Origin: Clostridia bacterium | Lineage (GTDB): Bacteria; Bacillota; Clostridia; Oscillospirales; CAG-382 | Assembly: GCA_017646185.1 (NCBI GenBank) | Contig: JAGCNA010000065.1 | Span: forward strand, 1-13,865 | Reading direction: 5' to 3' | DNA length: 13,865 nt | Shown: piece after piece, positions 6,209-12,444 of the stretch | How the letters are laid out: each line of letters begins with the position of its first letter | Numbering within the stretch: the first letter of the stretch is position 1 | Made by a program: the position numbers and the translations under genes | The notes under the pieces: generated by a model | What the model was told of the DNA's origin: nothing | Database searches by the model: none | Seen by the model: the letters and a program-made list of their open reading frames with translations, nothing else

Positions 6209-8430
6209 CAGATCACTATCCTGTTATATTCGGTTCCCGCAGAACTTAAAATCTGTTCTTCGCGGTCGTGGCAGGAAAAGATAAATACTTGTCCCTTTTC
6301 CGAAACCGTTTTTACAAGCTCAAGCATATTCACAAGCCTGTCTCCGTCGAGGCGGACGAAAGCATCGTCAAGCACCAAGGGAGGACGGGTTTCGGAAAAC
6401 ACAAGGTCTATAAGTGCAAGACGGAGACACATATATGCGCTGTCTCTCGTACCTGCGGACATATAATCGGAATGTTTTGTTCCCGAATCGGTTTCATAAG
6501 ACATTATAAGCGATGTATCAAAGGAAACTCTGTCATATTTTCCTTTTGTAACCGCGGACATATATTTACCTGCCAGACGGGAAAGGGCGGGAGAAACAAT
6601 GCTACGCATATATTTATCCGCTTCATTAAGGGCTTCTGCGGCTATATTTACCGCATTATATGATTGCTCAAGATAGCGTATACGTGCGGCAACGGAATCT
6701 CTCTGCGCCTGAATAAGAGCAGGCTCGCCTCCTGCACCGATAATTCTGCCTCGCTCACCCTCTCTTTCACGAAGGATTCCGAGCAGCTTTTCGTCTTCGT
6801 CCTTTAAAAAGCGCAATGCTTTTTCCAGTTCCTCACGGGTATGCAAAGGCTGTGATGCATTTTCCGCAAGTTCGCTGATCTTTTTAAGATCACAACCGGC
6901 AAACGCCGCTTCCTGCACCGCTTTTGCGGTTTCAAGCTTGGTACGGGCGTTAAGAGCCGTTTCGGTAGCGGCAACAATATCCGCCACACGTTTTTCAACG
7001 TTCTCGGCATCACCGGGCATACCTTCGGTAACAGTGAATATTTCTCTGTCCAGAGCATTCAATTCTTCATCGGCACGTTCATAAAGTGTCTTTGCGTTGA
7101 AAGCCTTAAGCTCCAGATCTGCAATTTCCTGCTGTGCCGCAGGATACTGACCAAGCATATATTTCATCTCTATAATAGATGAAAATCCGTTTTTGGTAGC
7201 AAAGTGAGAGGCGGCGGAATTAAGAATTATTAAAATAATGCCTATAATCAGTGCCGCACCTGCAAAAACAACGATATACTGCCAAGGCAGAAATTCTACG
7301 TCGCCTAACAGATCTGTAAAATTAAACGCCGCGGTAGCTCCTGCCGCAAGAAGCATAAGTGTTATCAGGAACACCATAAGCGCCTTTGCGGAGGTGATTG
7401 CTCTTATTTTTTTACGGATAGCAATAACATTTCTACCATCAAACAAGCTTTCCTTGCGAGCGTTTTCCACGTCTTTTTCCGCATTTTCGTATGCGGTTTT
7501 ACGCTCGTCTTTCTTTACAATATAAGCGTTCCTTTTCGAAATAAGCTTAAGCGCCGCTGCAACCGCATCTTTATCCGGTTCTTTGCCGCCAAAGCACACC
7601 ACGGATTCGTTATACTCTGCTTCCGATTCCGTTACCTTGCGGGCGTGTTCCTTAAGCTCTTCATATTTTAAGGACGCTTCGTATCTTTCTATACCGTTCA
7701 GTTCTTCGGTTACCTGTGCACGAAGCTCCGCATTTGATTTTAATCCTGCTTCGGATTCTTTTATATCCGCTTCTACTTTTCCCAATTCACCGGAAAGAGA
7801 AACTGCGGCACCCAGCGTTTTATCAAGCTCTCCCCGTTTTTCTTCCAAAGCGGGAATCAATCCTCCGCCCTTTACTCGGCTGCGAAGACGGTTCTTTGCA
7901 TCGGAAAGACGCTTCAAGGCATCTGCGGTGCTAACCGTTTCGTCTGCGGATGCGACAAGATTTCTGAGCTGTTCCGCAAGCTCATCATCCTTTTTACCGG
8001 GAGAAGAAAGCTGACGGAAAAACGCAGTTTTTGTAAATATCTCTTCTTTTACACCGAAGAAGCATTCGCCGGGTACAAGACCTTTTAAAATCTCTTTTCC
8101 CGTAAGTTTTTCCGTAACCACGCAGATGTCCTTGCCTGCCAAAAACTCACGTTCAACGCGGTATTTGGTGTTGCCGAGCGAAAATTCGACAGCGCCTGCG
8201 GTGCGGGGGTTATCCCAGGGGACGTAATGCTTTTTTTCGTTATCCGAAACGGTGGAAACACGCTGTCCCGAAAATCCGTAAAATACAAACTTTATAAAAT
8301 GAGCAAGCGTAGTTTTTCCGCTTTCGTTGGGGGCGGTAATTAAATTTATTCCCGATGCGGGAGTGATGACGGTGTTGGAAATACAGCCGAAGGAGACTAT
8401 TTCACATTTTTCTATAACGACTGCGTTCAT
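6208..8430 (-). CDS. yhaN: SbcC/Rad50-like AAA ATPase with two internal membrane helices (YhaN type)
   Basis: A 740-residue ABC/SMC-like ATPase. The N-terminal nucleotide-binding half has Walker A APNESGKTT (33-41). The C-terminal half has the signature SAGTRDSAYMCLRLA (658-672), Walker B PPLVLDDAFVRLD (683-695) and an H-loop FSCHD (718-722). Between them lie acidic/basic helical coiled-coil stretches (about 170-345 and 410-610). These are interrupted by two hydrophobic segments, about 348-371 and 384-405, that look like a membrane hairpin. Bacillus YhaN is also described as a large ATPase of this class; at about 960 residues it is longer, so the coiled coils here are shorter. It should pair with the YhaO nuclease encoded directly upstream, as SbcC pairs with SbcD. 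ATG at 8430 has GGGGAGG about 7 bases upstream and overlaps the yhaO stop as ATGA. Membrane placement is inferred from hydrophobicity only. Confidence 0.88.
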   Translation of the reverse strand: MNAVVIEKCEIVSFGCISNTVITPASGINLITAPNESGKTTLAHFIKFVFYGFSGQRVSTVSDNEKKHYVPWDNPRTAGAVEFSLGNTKYRVEREFLAGKDICVVTEKLTGKEILKGLVPGECFFGVKEEIFTKTAFFRQLSSPGKKDDELAEQLRNLVASADETVSTADALKRLSDAKNRLRSRVKGGGLIPALEEKRGELDKTLGAAVSLSGELGKVEADIKESEAGLKSNAELRAQVTEELNGIERYEASLKYEELKEHARKVTESEAEYNESVVCFGGKEPDKDAVAAALKLISKRNAYIVKKDERKTAYENAEKDVENARKESLFDGRNVIAIRKKIRAITSAKALMVFLITLMLLAAGATAAFNFTDLLGDVEFLPWQYIVVFAGAALIIGIILIILNSAASHFATKNGFSSIIEMKYMLGQYPAAQQEIADLELKAFNAKTLYERADEELNALDREIFTVTEGMPGDAENVEKRVADIVAATETALNARTKLETAKAVQEAAFAGCDLKKISELAENASQPLHTREELEKALRFLKDEDEKLLGILREREGERGRIIGAGGEPALIQAQRDSVAARIRYLEQSYNAVNIAAEALNEADKYMRSIVSPALSRLAGKYMSAVTKGKYDRVSFDTSLIMSYETDSGTKHSDYMSAGTRDSAYMCLRLALIDLVFSETRPPLVLDDAFVRLDGDRLVNMLELVKTVSEKGQVFIFSCHDREEQILSSAGTEYNRIVI

Positions 8431-9551
8431 CTTTCATCCTCCCCGAAATCTGCAATATTCTTTTCATCAAGCACCGTAAGACCGTATTTGAGAGCTTTTA
8501 CCAGAGTATTGTATTCTTCGCTTCCGCTTCTGACAGAGGCAATACGTTTTTCCATTATACGGTAAAAGGCACCGCGTAGGGTGTTTTCGCTTTCTATATC
8601 GGTAAAGCTGATTACAGGTCTGGTGTTATCGATTATATAAACCTCGCACTCGGCCTGACCTTCAAGCTCATTGGGAGAAAGTAAATATTCCTCCGCCGTG
8701 TTGCCCTCTGCGGTAACACGTACTACCGTGCCTGCAGGAAATACGGAAACTGCGTTACGTATATTTTCAAGTGCGTTTCTTCTGCTAACCGATCCCGTGA
8801 TATCGCACACAATGCTTTCGTACTGCATATAGGCAACGGAAACGGTATCCAGAGTAATATTATTCTTTTCTATTTCGCCGATAAGGGCGGTTTTTACACC
8901 CGTTTCGTCAAAGCTTCTGCCGCAAAGACAGCCGGGATATGCGTAAGAAACGCCGTTTTCAAAGCAAACTCCCGTGCCTTTGTGTATATGACCGAGAGCA
9001 ACATAATCAAAGCCGCTTTCACCTATATCTCTTTTGGTAACGGGACCGTTGGTCGAAAGCGCACCCGACGTATCCCCGTGGCAAACGAGGATGTTTATCA
9101 TATCATCATCGGGCACTTCGTATCCCAAAACGGTGCTTTCGTTACAAATAGAGGATGTAAAACCGTATCCGAACACACGGACACCCAGTTCGGGTAATTC
9201 AACACATTCTCTTTCACGGAAAACGTGAACGTTGGAAGGGAAAGAGGCGGTGGCATATACCGAAGATTGTGTAAAAGGATCGTGATTACCGGGGGAAATA
9301 AAAAACTTACAATCCGGCAAAGAAATAAATGCATTTTTAAGCATAAGCGCCGTGTCGCGGGTTGCGAATTCGGTATCAAACAGATCGCCTGATATAAGGA
9401 AAAGCTGTGTTTTTTCCTCACGGGCTTTTTCTATAAGTGCAAGAAAGCTCTTGCGTATATTTTCTCTGCGTTTTTCGGCTCCCGAGGGAGTGAATGCGGT
9501 AAAGGGAGAATCCAAATGGACATCCGCAGTATGTATAATTCTAACGCTCAT
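8427..9551 (-). CDS. yhaO: SbcD/Mre11-like metallophosphoesterase, putative DNA repair exonuclease (YhaO type)
   Basis: A 374-residue calcineurin-like phosphoesterase with the full metal-binding set of the SbcD/Mre11 group: HTADVHLD (Asp10, His12), ISGDLFDTE (Asp56), SPGNHD (Asn89, His90, Asp91), CHGD (His158) and GHIH (His188, His190). The catalytic domain covers about 1-230; the remaining 140 residues are probably the capping and partner-binding region. It is expected to cut DNA ends using two Mn-type metal ions under control of the neighbouring YhaN ATPase. The ATG at 9551 lies inside the end of pgeF (11-base overlap) and has AAGGAG 8 bases upstream. Overlap with yhaN by four bases supports stoichiometric production. 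Family is secure; exonuclease activity is inferred from SbcD. Confidence 0.92.
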   Translation of the reverse strand: MSVRIIHTADVHLDSPFTAFTPSGAEKRRENIRKSFLALIEKAREEKTQLFLISGDLFDTEFATRDTALMLKNAFISLPDCKFFISPGNHDPFTQSSVYATASFPSNVHVFRERECVELPELGVRVFGYGFTSSICNESTVLGYEVPDDDMINILVCHGDTSGALSTNGPVTKRDIGESGFDYVALGHIHKGTGVCFENGVSYAYPGCLCGRSFDETGVKTALIGEIEKNNITLDTVSVAYMQYESIVCDITGSVSRRNALENIRNAVSVFPAGTVVRVTAEGNTAEEYLLSPNELEGQAECEVYIIDNTRPVISFTDIESENTLRGAFYRIMEKRIASVRSGSEEYNTLVKALKYGLTVLDEKNIADFGEDER

Positions 9552-10377
9552 CAGATTTTCTCCTTTTCATTATGAACGATGCCATGGTGCCACGCTCTTT
9601 TCCCTGCATACGATGGGAAAAGAACATATCCGTATTACAGCAGGTGCATATATTGCAAGCGGAAATGTTCTCTGCGAAAATTCCGTTTTTTAAAAGCACT
9701 GCCGTATTTAACCCTGTAAGATCGAGAAAATATTTCCCGTTTTCTCTGGGTACAAAATATTTTGAATTATTATGATCGGACTTTGTGAAAATATCGTAAA
9801 GCTCGCTTCCTACCTCGTAACAGCACACGCCTGCGCAAGGTCCGATAGCGGCAACTATATCCTTTTTATCGCTTCCCGCATCCGTCATCATCTTTATGGC
9901 AACGGCGGATATCTCCCCTGCCGTTCCCCGCCAGCCGGAATGAACGGCGCCGCAAATATCTTTTTTAATATCGTAAAAAAGAATGGGAACGCAATCTGCG
10001 CTTCTTACGGAAAGTATGGTATCGCTGCAGTCAGTGACCAACCCGTCCACATCGAAATCATAAGGGGGCTTTACCGTGCCTCTGCCTCTGTCTTGCTCTG
10101 TGGCAAAAACCACGGTGGTACTGTGAGTCTGATAAGTGCGGCAAACGTAATTTTCGTCCAAATCAAATATAGATGCGGCGATACGGTGATTTGCTTGTAC
10201 GTTTTCGGCAGAATCTTTAATATCACCCGTTCCCACCGCAAAATTAAGTGTATCAAAAGGAGGGGCGCTTACCCCGCCGTGACGGGTAAAAAATGCGTTG
10301 GGAATTTTATATGAATCCAAAAGCGGAGAGGTATAATACAACGCTTTGTCATTGTGTAAAACGAACTGTTGGTTCAA
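9541..10377 (-). CDS. pgeF: Peptidoglycan editing factor PgeF (DUF152/YfiH/laccase-domain family)
   Basis: A 278-residue member of the YfiH/YlmD/LACC1 family. The three metal-binding residues are present: His85 in TYQTHSTTV, Cys129 in RSADCVPIL and His146 in AVHSGWRGTAGE. The N-terminal FFTRHGGVSAPPFDTLNFA (29-47) and the C-terminal CTCCNTDMFFSHR (244-256) are also family hallmarks. E. coli YfiH removes wrongly made UDP-MurNAc-L-Ser, protecting peptidoglycan composition. Relatives were also labelled polyphenol oxidases, and LACC1 homologues act on purine nucleosides, so the cellular substrate here is not fixed by sequence. The start is TTG at 10377, chosen because TGAGGTGAT lies at correct spacing upstream and the protein aligns from its beginning. 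It is the first gene of the operon, directly behind an extended -10 promoter with a leader of about 13 bases. Confidence 0.94.
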   Translation of the reverse strand: MNQQFVLHNDKALYYTSPLLDSYKIPNAFFTRHGGVSAPPFDTLNFAVGTGDIKDSAENVQANHRIAASIFDLDENYVCRTYQTHSTTVVFATEQDRGRGTVKPPYDFDVDGLVTDCSDTILSVRSADCVPILFYDIKKDICGAVHSGWRGTAGEISAVAIKMMTDAGSDKKDIVAAIGPCAGVCCYEVGSELYDIFTKSDHNNSKYFVPRENGKYFLDLTGLNTAVLLKNGIFAENISACNICTCCNTDMFFSHRMQGKERGTMASFIMKRRKSDER

Positions 10378-10396
10378 CCGTTATCACCTCATAAAA

Positions 10397-10425
10397 ATTA
10401 TATCATATACTTATTAACATTTCAA
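10397..10425 (-). promoter_or_regulatory. Extended -10 promoter of the pgeF-yhaO-yhaN-recG-dusB operon
   Basis: Reading leftward, TTGAAA (10420-10425) is 17 bases from a perfect TATAAT (10397-10402), which is preceded by TGA, giving a TGn extended -10. The predicted start is near 10390, about 13 bases before the TTG start codon of pgeF. The surroundings are very AT-rich. No other convincing promoter is visible inside the operon. Confidence 0.85.
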
Positions 10426-10469
10426 GAAACATTATTTTTAAATTAATGATAATTTAATGAAAAAAACTA

Positions 10470-10498
10470 TTGACAAATGGAAAAAAGCCTGCTATAAT
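10470..10498 (+). promoter_or_regulatory. Consensus sigma-A promoter of the tRNA-Met/tRNA-Glu operon
   Basis: TTGACA (10470-10475) and TATAAT (10493-10498) both match consensus perfectly at the ideal 17-base spacing. This fits a stable-RNA promoter. It is divergent from the pgeF promoter, with 44 bases between the two -35 elements. Transcription should start near 10505, leaving a leader of about 36 bases before tRNA-Met. Confidence 0.93.
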
Positions 10499-10540
10499 AA
10501 GCAAGCTGTCAGCGAGATGGCGAGAAAAGCGGAATAAAAT

Positions 10541-10617
10541 GGCGGAATTGCTCAGTTGGCCAGAGCATCCGGTTCATACCCGGCAGGTCGTAGGTTCAAG
10601 TCCCACTTCCGCTACCA
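10541..10617 (+). tRNA. tRNA-Met(CAU), elongator type
   Basis: A 77-base cloverleaf with encoded CCA (10615-10617). The acceptor pairs GGCGGAA with TTCCGCT, including a G1-U72 wobble. The D arm is GCTC/GAGC, the anticodon loop TTCATAC has CAT at 10575-10577, and the T arm is GTAGG/CCCAC around TTCAAGT. The G1-U72 pair and the TTCATAC loop match the Bacillus-type elongator Met tRNA rather than initiator tRNA (which has an unpaired 1-72) or the lysidine tRNA-Ile2. Two stem positions are mispaired: U27/C43 at the top of the anticodon stem and A51/C63 in the T stem. The gene still looks functional: all invariant loop bases are present and a strong promoter precedes it. Confidence 0.95.
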
Positions 10618-10623
10618 TTCCAT

Positions 10624-10698
10624 GGCCCGTTGGTCAAGCGGTTAAGACACCGCCCTTTCACGGCGGTAACAGGAGTTCGATTCTCCTACGGGTCACCA
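10624..10698 (+). tRNA. tRNA-Glu(UUC)
   Basis: A 75-base cloverleaf with encoded CCA (10696-10698). The acceptor pairs GGCCCGT with ACGGGTC with one G-U pair. The anticodon stem CCGCC/GGCGG is perfect, with loop CTTTCAC and TTC at 10657-10659. The T arm AGGAG/CTCCT encloses TTCGATT. It lies six bases behind tRNA-Met and is followed directly by a terminator, so the two tRNAs form one transcript. Confidence 0.97.
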
Positions 10699-10730
10699 AA
10701 AAATCCAAGTCGAAAGACTTGGATTTTTTT
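10699..10730 (+). terminator. Intrinsic terminator of the tRNA operon
   Basis: AATCCAAGTC (10702-10711) pairs perfectly with GACTTGGATT (10716-10725) around a GAAA tetraloop and is followed by a T-run to 10730. Flanking A and T runs extend the stem. It begins right after the CCA of tRNA-Glu. Confidence 0.95.
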
Positions 10731-10733
10731 ATT

Positions 10734-10826
10734 CAATGCGGAAGCATTGGTATATCACCAACAACGGCAACGCCGTTGTTGTATATCATCGCCGTAGGCG
10801 TATATCATCACGCGCAAGCGTGTATA
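10734..10826 (+). repeat. Array of four different palindromes separated by a conserved TATATCAT-type linker
   Basis: Four perfect stem-loops follow one another. They are CAATGC/GCATTG with loop GGAA (10734-10749), CAACAACGGC/GCCGTTGTTG with loop AAC (10759-10781), CGCC/GGCG with loop GTA (10790-10800), and CACGC/GCGTG with loop GCAA (10809-10822). The stems have no sequence in common, yet the linkers are nearly the same: GTATATCAC (10750-10758), TATATCAT (10782-10789), TATATCAT (10801-10808) and a trailing TATA (10823-10826). Two loops (GGAA, GCAA) are GNRA tetraloops only when read on this strand, which hints that the plus-strand RNA or single strand is the structured form. It starts four bases past the tRNA terminator. 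It is not a CRISPR array, since units are far too short. Function unknown; a family of intergenic palindromic repeats is the most likely class. Confidence 0.8.
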
Positions 10827-10883
10827 CCCGTCGGCTTGATTACATACATCACTCCGGGATGATTATTACATTGAAAACAAATT
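10827..10883. other. Spacer after the palindrome array, possibly a decayed unit
   Basis: Fifty-seven bases without a gene. They contain ATACATCA (10844-10851) and a CCCG/CGGG pair (10827-10830 with 10855-10858), which may be remnants of the linker-palindrome pattern. The resemblance is weak. Confidence 0.3.
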
Positions 10884-10912
10884 AAAGCAAGGCTGAAAGG
10901 TCTTGCTTTTTT
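10884..10912 (+). terminator. Second terminator-like hairpin, no gene directly upstream
   Basis: AAAGCAAG (10884-10891) pairs with CTTGCTTT (10902-10909), and the stem is extended by G-U and C-G pairs around TGAAAG. A run of six T (10907-10912) follows. It could catch read-through past the tRNA terminator and the palindrome array, or mark the edge of an inserted block. No coding sequence ends before it. Confidence 0.7.
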
Positions 10913-11121
10913 AGTGGGTTCGGGCTACTGCCCGATTTCGCGCGCCGGACAGCCACTCGCTATGCCTGCTCCAGCGCAAGCGTCGGGAAAGTGTAAAAAA
11001 GCAGTTAATTTACAAACAAGATGGAGTTGTATATCTTTCAATAGCATATTGAATTAGTCAATGCGCGCATTTGCTTTCACTTTGATTGAGAATTTTTAAA
11101 AACTCGAATGCTGGTTGAAAT
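10913..11121. other. Non-coding region between second terminator and regulator promoter
   Basis: No convincing gene. It starts with a small hairpin TCGGGC/GCCCGA (10920-10935). A GC-rich stretch (about 10936-10986), unlike its AT-rich flanks, follows; together with the preceding terminator it may be a copy of a dispersed Clostridia intergenic repeat, but I cannot test copy number. The AT-rich remainder holds three dyads: TGTAAA/TTTACA (10992-10997 with 11009-11014), TTCAATA/TATTGAA with a three-base loop (11037-11053), and the perfect 12-base palindrome AATGCGCGCATT (11060-11071). Confidence 0.5.
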
Positions 11122-11146
11122 TCGTCAAAAAACAAGTTATTGACGA
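11122..11146. promoter_or_regulatory. Candidate operator dyad over the -35 of the XRE regulator
   Basis: A perfect 7-bp inverted repeat TCGTCAA (11122-11128) and TTGACGA (11140-11146) has 11 bases between arms, giving centres 18 bases apart, near two helical turns. The right arm contains the -35 of the regulator promoter. This is a typical site for autorepression by a dimeric HTH protein. Binding is inferred. Confidence 0.5.
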
Positions 11147-11167
11147 TAGGTAGATTTATAATATAAT
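11140..11167 (+). promoter_or_regulatory. Sigma-A promoter of the XRE regulator gene
   Basis: TTGACG (11140-11145) is 16 bases from a perfect TATAAT (11162-11167); a second overlapping TATAAT sits at 11157-11162. The predicted start, near 11174, lies after the ATG at 11172. This excludes that upstream ATG as the start and favours the one at 11217. Confidence 0.8.
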
Positions 11168-11216
11168 AATTATGAAAACAAGGCTCGCTTATCTTTTATC
11201 ATTAAGGAGAATGCAC

Positions 11217-12275
11217 ATGAACGACATTGGCAAGAAAATCAAAGAGCTACGTAAGAAAAAAGATATGACCCAAGAGCGGTTGGCGGAATATTTGAATGTA
11301 TCATTCCAAGCTGTTTCCAAATGGGAGACGGGTGCTGCTTCCCCCGACCTATCCATGATTGTACCACTCGCTCGTCTGTTGGGCGTATCTACCGATGAGC
11401 TGTTCGGGCTTTTCAATGCAGAGGACGATCCTCGCTTGGAGGAACTGGAGGCCGCTTTGGATGAGACCCACAAAACAGGCGATACAGCTAAGCGTTATGA
11501 GATTGCCAAGATTGCTGTGGCAGAATACCCCGGGAATTTTGATTGTCTTATGTGGCTTGCTTTGGCAGAAGAATCATACGCTATTCACAACTGTGAGCAT
11601 TATTCCGAAGAGCAACAAGAACATTTCAAGATATCTGTCAAACTTTACGAGACTATTTTTGAGGACTGCGATGATTCCGACACTAAGAACTGTGCTATTC
11701 ACGGACTGGTTAGGAATCTACCCAACATCGGACGCAAAGCCGACGCTATTTTTTATGCCAAACAACATCCTTACAACGAAGACGAACTCCTGATGTGGTG
11801 TCTGTCAGGAGAAGAATTATCTGTTCACAGACAGAAGATGATCGAACGTAAAATGTCCAATCTTGTAGGTGATCTGGAATGGGGTAAGTATGACCTCCAT
11901 TCCATACGTGCAGCAGAGACTGTAATTAAAACAATTATCGACGACGGCAACTATCTATTTTACAACGATGCTTTGATGCACAATTACATTTGGCAAGCCA
12001 TGTGCCTTACCAGGGAAGGAAAATTCGATAAAGCTGTTGAGACCTTAAAACTCTCTCATCAGTATGCGGTAGCTTATGAACATGATCTTGAAAAAGCTCG
12101 AGTAAAACCCGTCCCATATACTTGCACCATTCTGAATAAATTGACCTTTGATGCCAAAACTTTGTGGGTCAGCGGCACCTCTACCCTCACCGAAGATTTT
12201 CGAGAGTATCTTGACAAGAATTTTTTCGACCCCCTCCGTGACCGAAAGGATTTCCAATCACTTTATGAACTCTAA
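11217..12275 (+). CDS. XRE-family HTH transcriptional regulator with helical-repeat-like C-terminal part
   Basis: A 352-residue protein. Residues 1-62 form a classic XRE/Cro-type helix-turn-helix domain: IGKKIKELRKKKDMTQERLA, then VSFQAVSKWETGAASPD as recognition segment, and ARLLGVSTDELFGLF. The remaining 290 residues are helical and rich in Ala, Glu and Tyr. They include stretches that read like degenerate TPR helices (for example YEIAKIAVAEYPGNFDCLMWLALAEES, and TREGKFDKAVETLKLSHQYAVAYEHDLEKARVK near 262-294), which often act as ligand or partner-binding domains. No membrane segment or enzyme motif is seen. ATG at 11217 has AAGGAG 7 bases upstream; an in-frame ATG two codons earlier is too close to that site. 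The gene stands alone with its own promoter, probable operator and terminator. Target genes are unknown; autoregulation is likely. I see no adjacent small peptide gene of the kind linked to RRNPP quorum-sensing regulators. Context suggests an accessory insertion. Confidence 0.88.
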   Translation: MNDIGKKIKELRKKKDMTQERLAEYLNVSFQAVSKWETGAASPDLSMIVPLARLLGVSTDELFGLFNAEDDPRLEELEAALDETHKTGDTAKRYEIAKIAVAEYPGNFDCLMWLALAEESYAIHNCEHYSEEQQEHFKISVKLYETIFEDCDDSDTKNCAIHGLVRNLPNIGRKADAIFYAKQHPYNEDELLMWCLSGEELSVHRQKMIERKMSNLVGDLEWGKYDLHSIRAAETVIKTIIDDGNYLFYNDALMHNYIWQAMCLTREGKFDKAVETLKLSHQYAVAYEHDLEKARVKPVPYTCTILNKLTFDAKTLWVSGTSTLTEDFREYLDKNFFDPLRDRKDFQSLYEL

Positions 12276-12281
12276 TTCTCG

Positions 12282-12305
12282 CCCCGCTTTGCGCGGGGTT
12301 TCTTA
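12282..12305 (+). terminator. Intrinsic terminator of the XRE regulator gene
   Basis: CCCCGC (12282-12287) pairs with GCGGGG (12293-12298) around TTTGC, followed by a T-rich run interrupted by one C. It begins six bases after the stop codon. Confidence 0.85.
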
Positions 12306-12365
12306 TTTAACAGCAAATATATTTTCTCCTTTACTTCCTCTCATCGACAAAGTAATAACAAATAA

Positions 12366-12394
12366 TTGACTATACTGTGGTTATATGTTAAAAT
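12366..12394 (+). promoter_or_regulatory. Sigma-A promoter of the antiporter gene
   Basis: TTGACT (12366-12371) stands 17 bases from TAAAAT (12389-12394), which is preceded by TGT, an extended -10 signature. The start should lie near 12401, giving a leader of about 44 bases. That leader contains an imperfect CAATA/TATTG dyad (12405-12423) and is too short for a ydaO-type riboswitch. Confidence 0.75.
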
Positions 12395-12444
12395 GTTGAA
12401 AAGACAATATTTTTTAAGTATTGCTCGTTGAAAGGTGGTGCGCC

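Noticed and set aside
10672..10698. Attachment site at the 3' end of tRNA-Glu
   Set aside because: I found no direct repeat of the tRNA-Glu 3' end further downstream in the window and no integrase gene. An att role stays possible only outside this window.
10734..10826. CRISPR array
   Set aside because: Repeats are 8-9 bases and spacers 11-23 bases and palindromic, far from CRISPR dimensions, and no cas genes are near.
10470..10862. Open frame running through both tRNA genes and the palindrome array
   Set aside because: It begins in the tRNA promoter and reads through two perfect tRNA cloverleafs and a terminator; a coding role is not credible.
11020..11043. Tiny open frame (seven codons, ATG at 11020) as a signalling peptide for the XRE regulator
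   Set aside because: No ribosome binding site, no signal sequence and too short to support; nothing else peptide-like was found on either side of the regulator.
11172..11216. N-terminal extension of the XRE regulator from ATG at 11172
   Set aside because: That ATG is at or before the predicted transcription start and has no ribosome binding site; the ATG at 11217 has a good one and starts at the HTH domain.
12401..12444. c-di-AMP (ydaO) riboswitch before the antiporter
   Set aside because: The predicted leader is only about 44 bases, and no conserved ydaO elements are seen.
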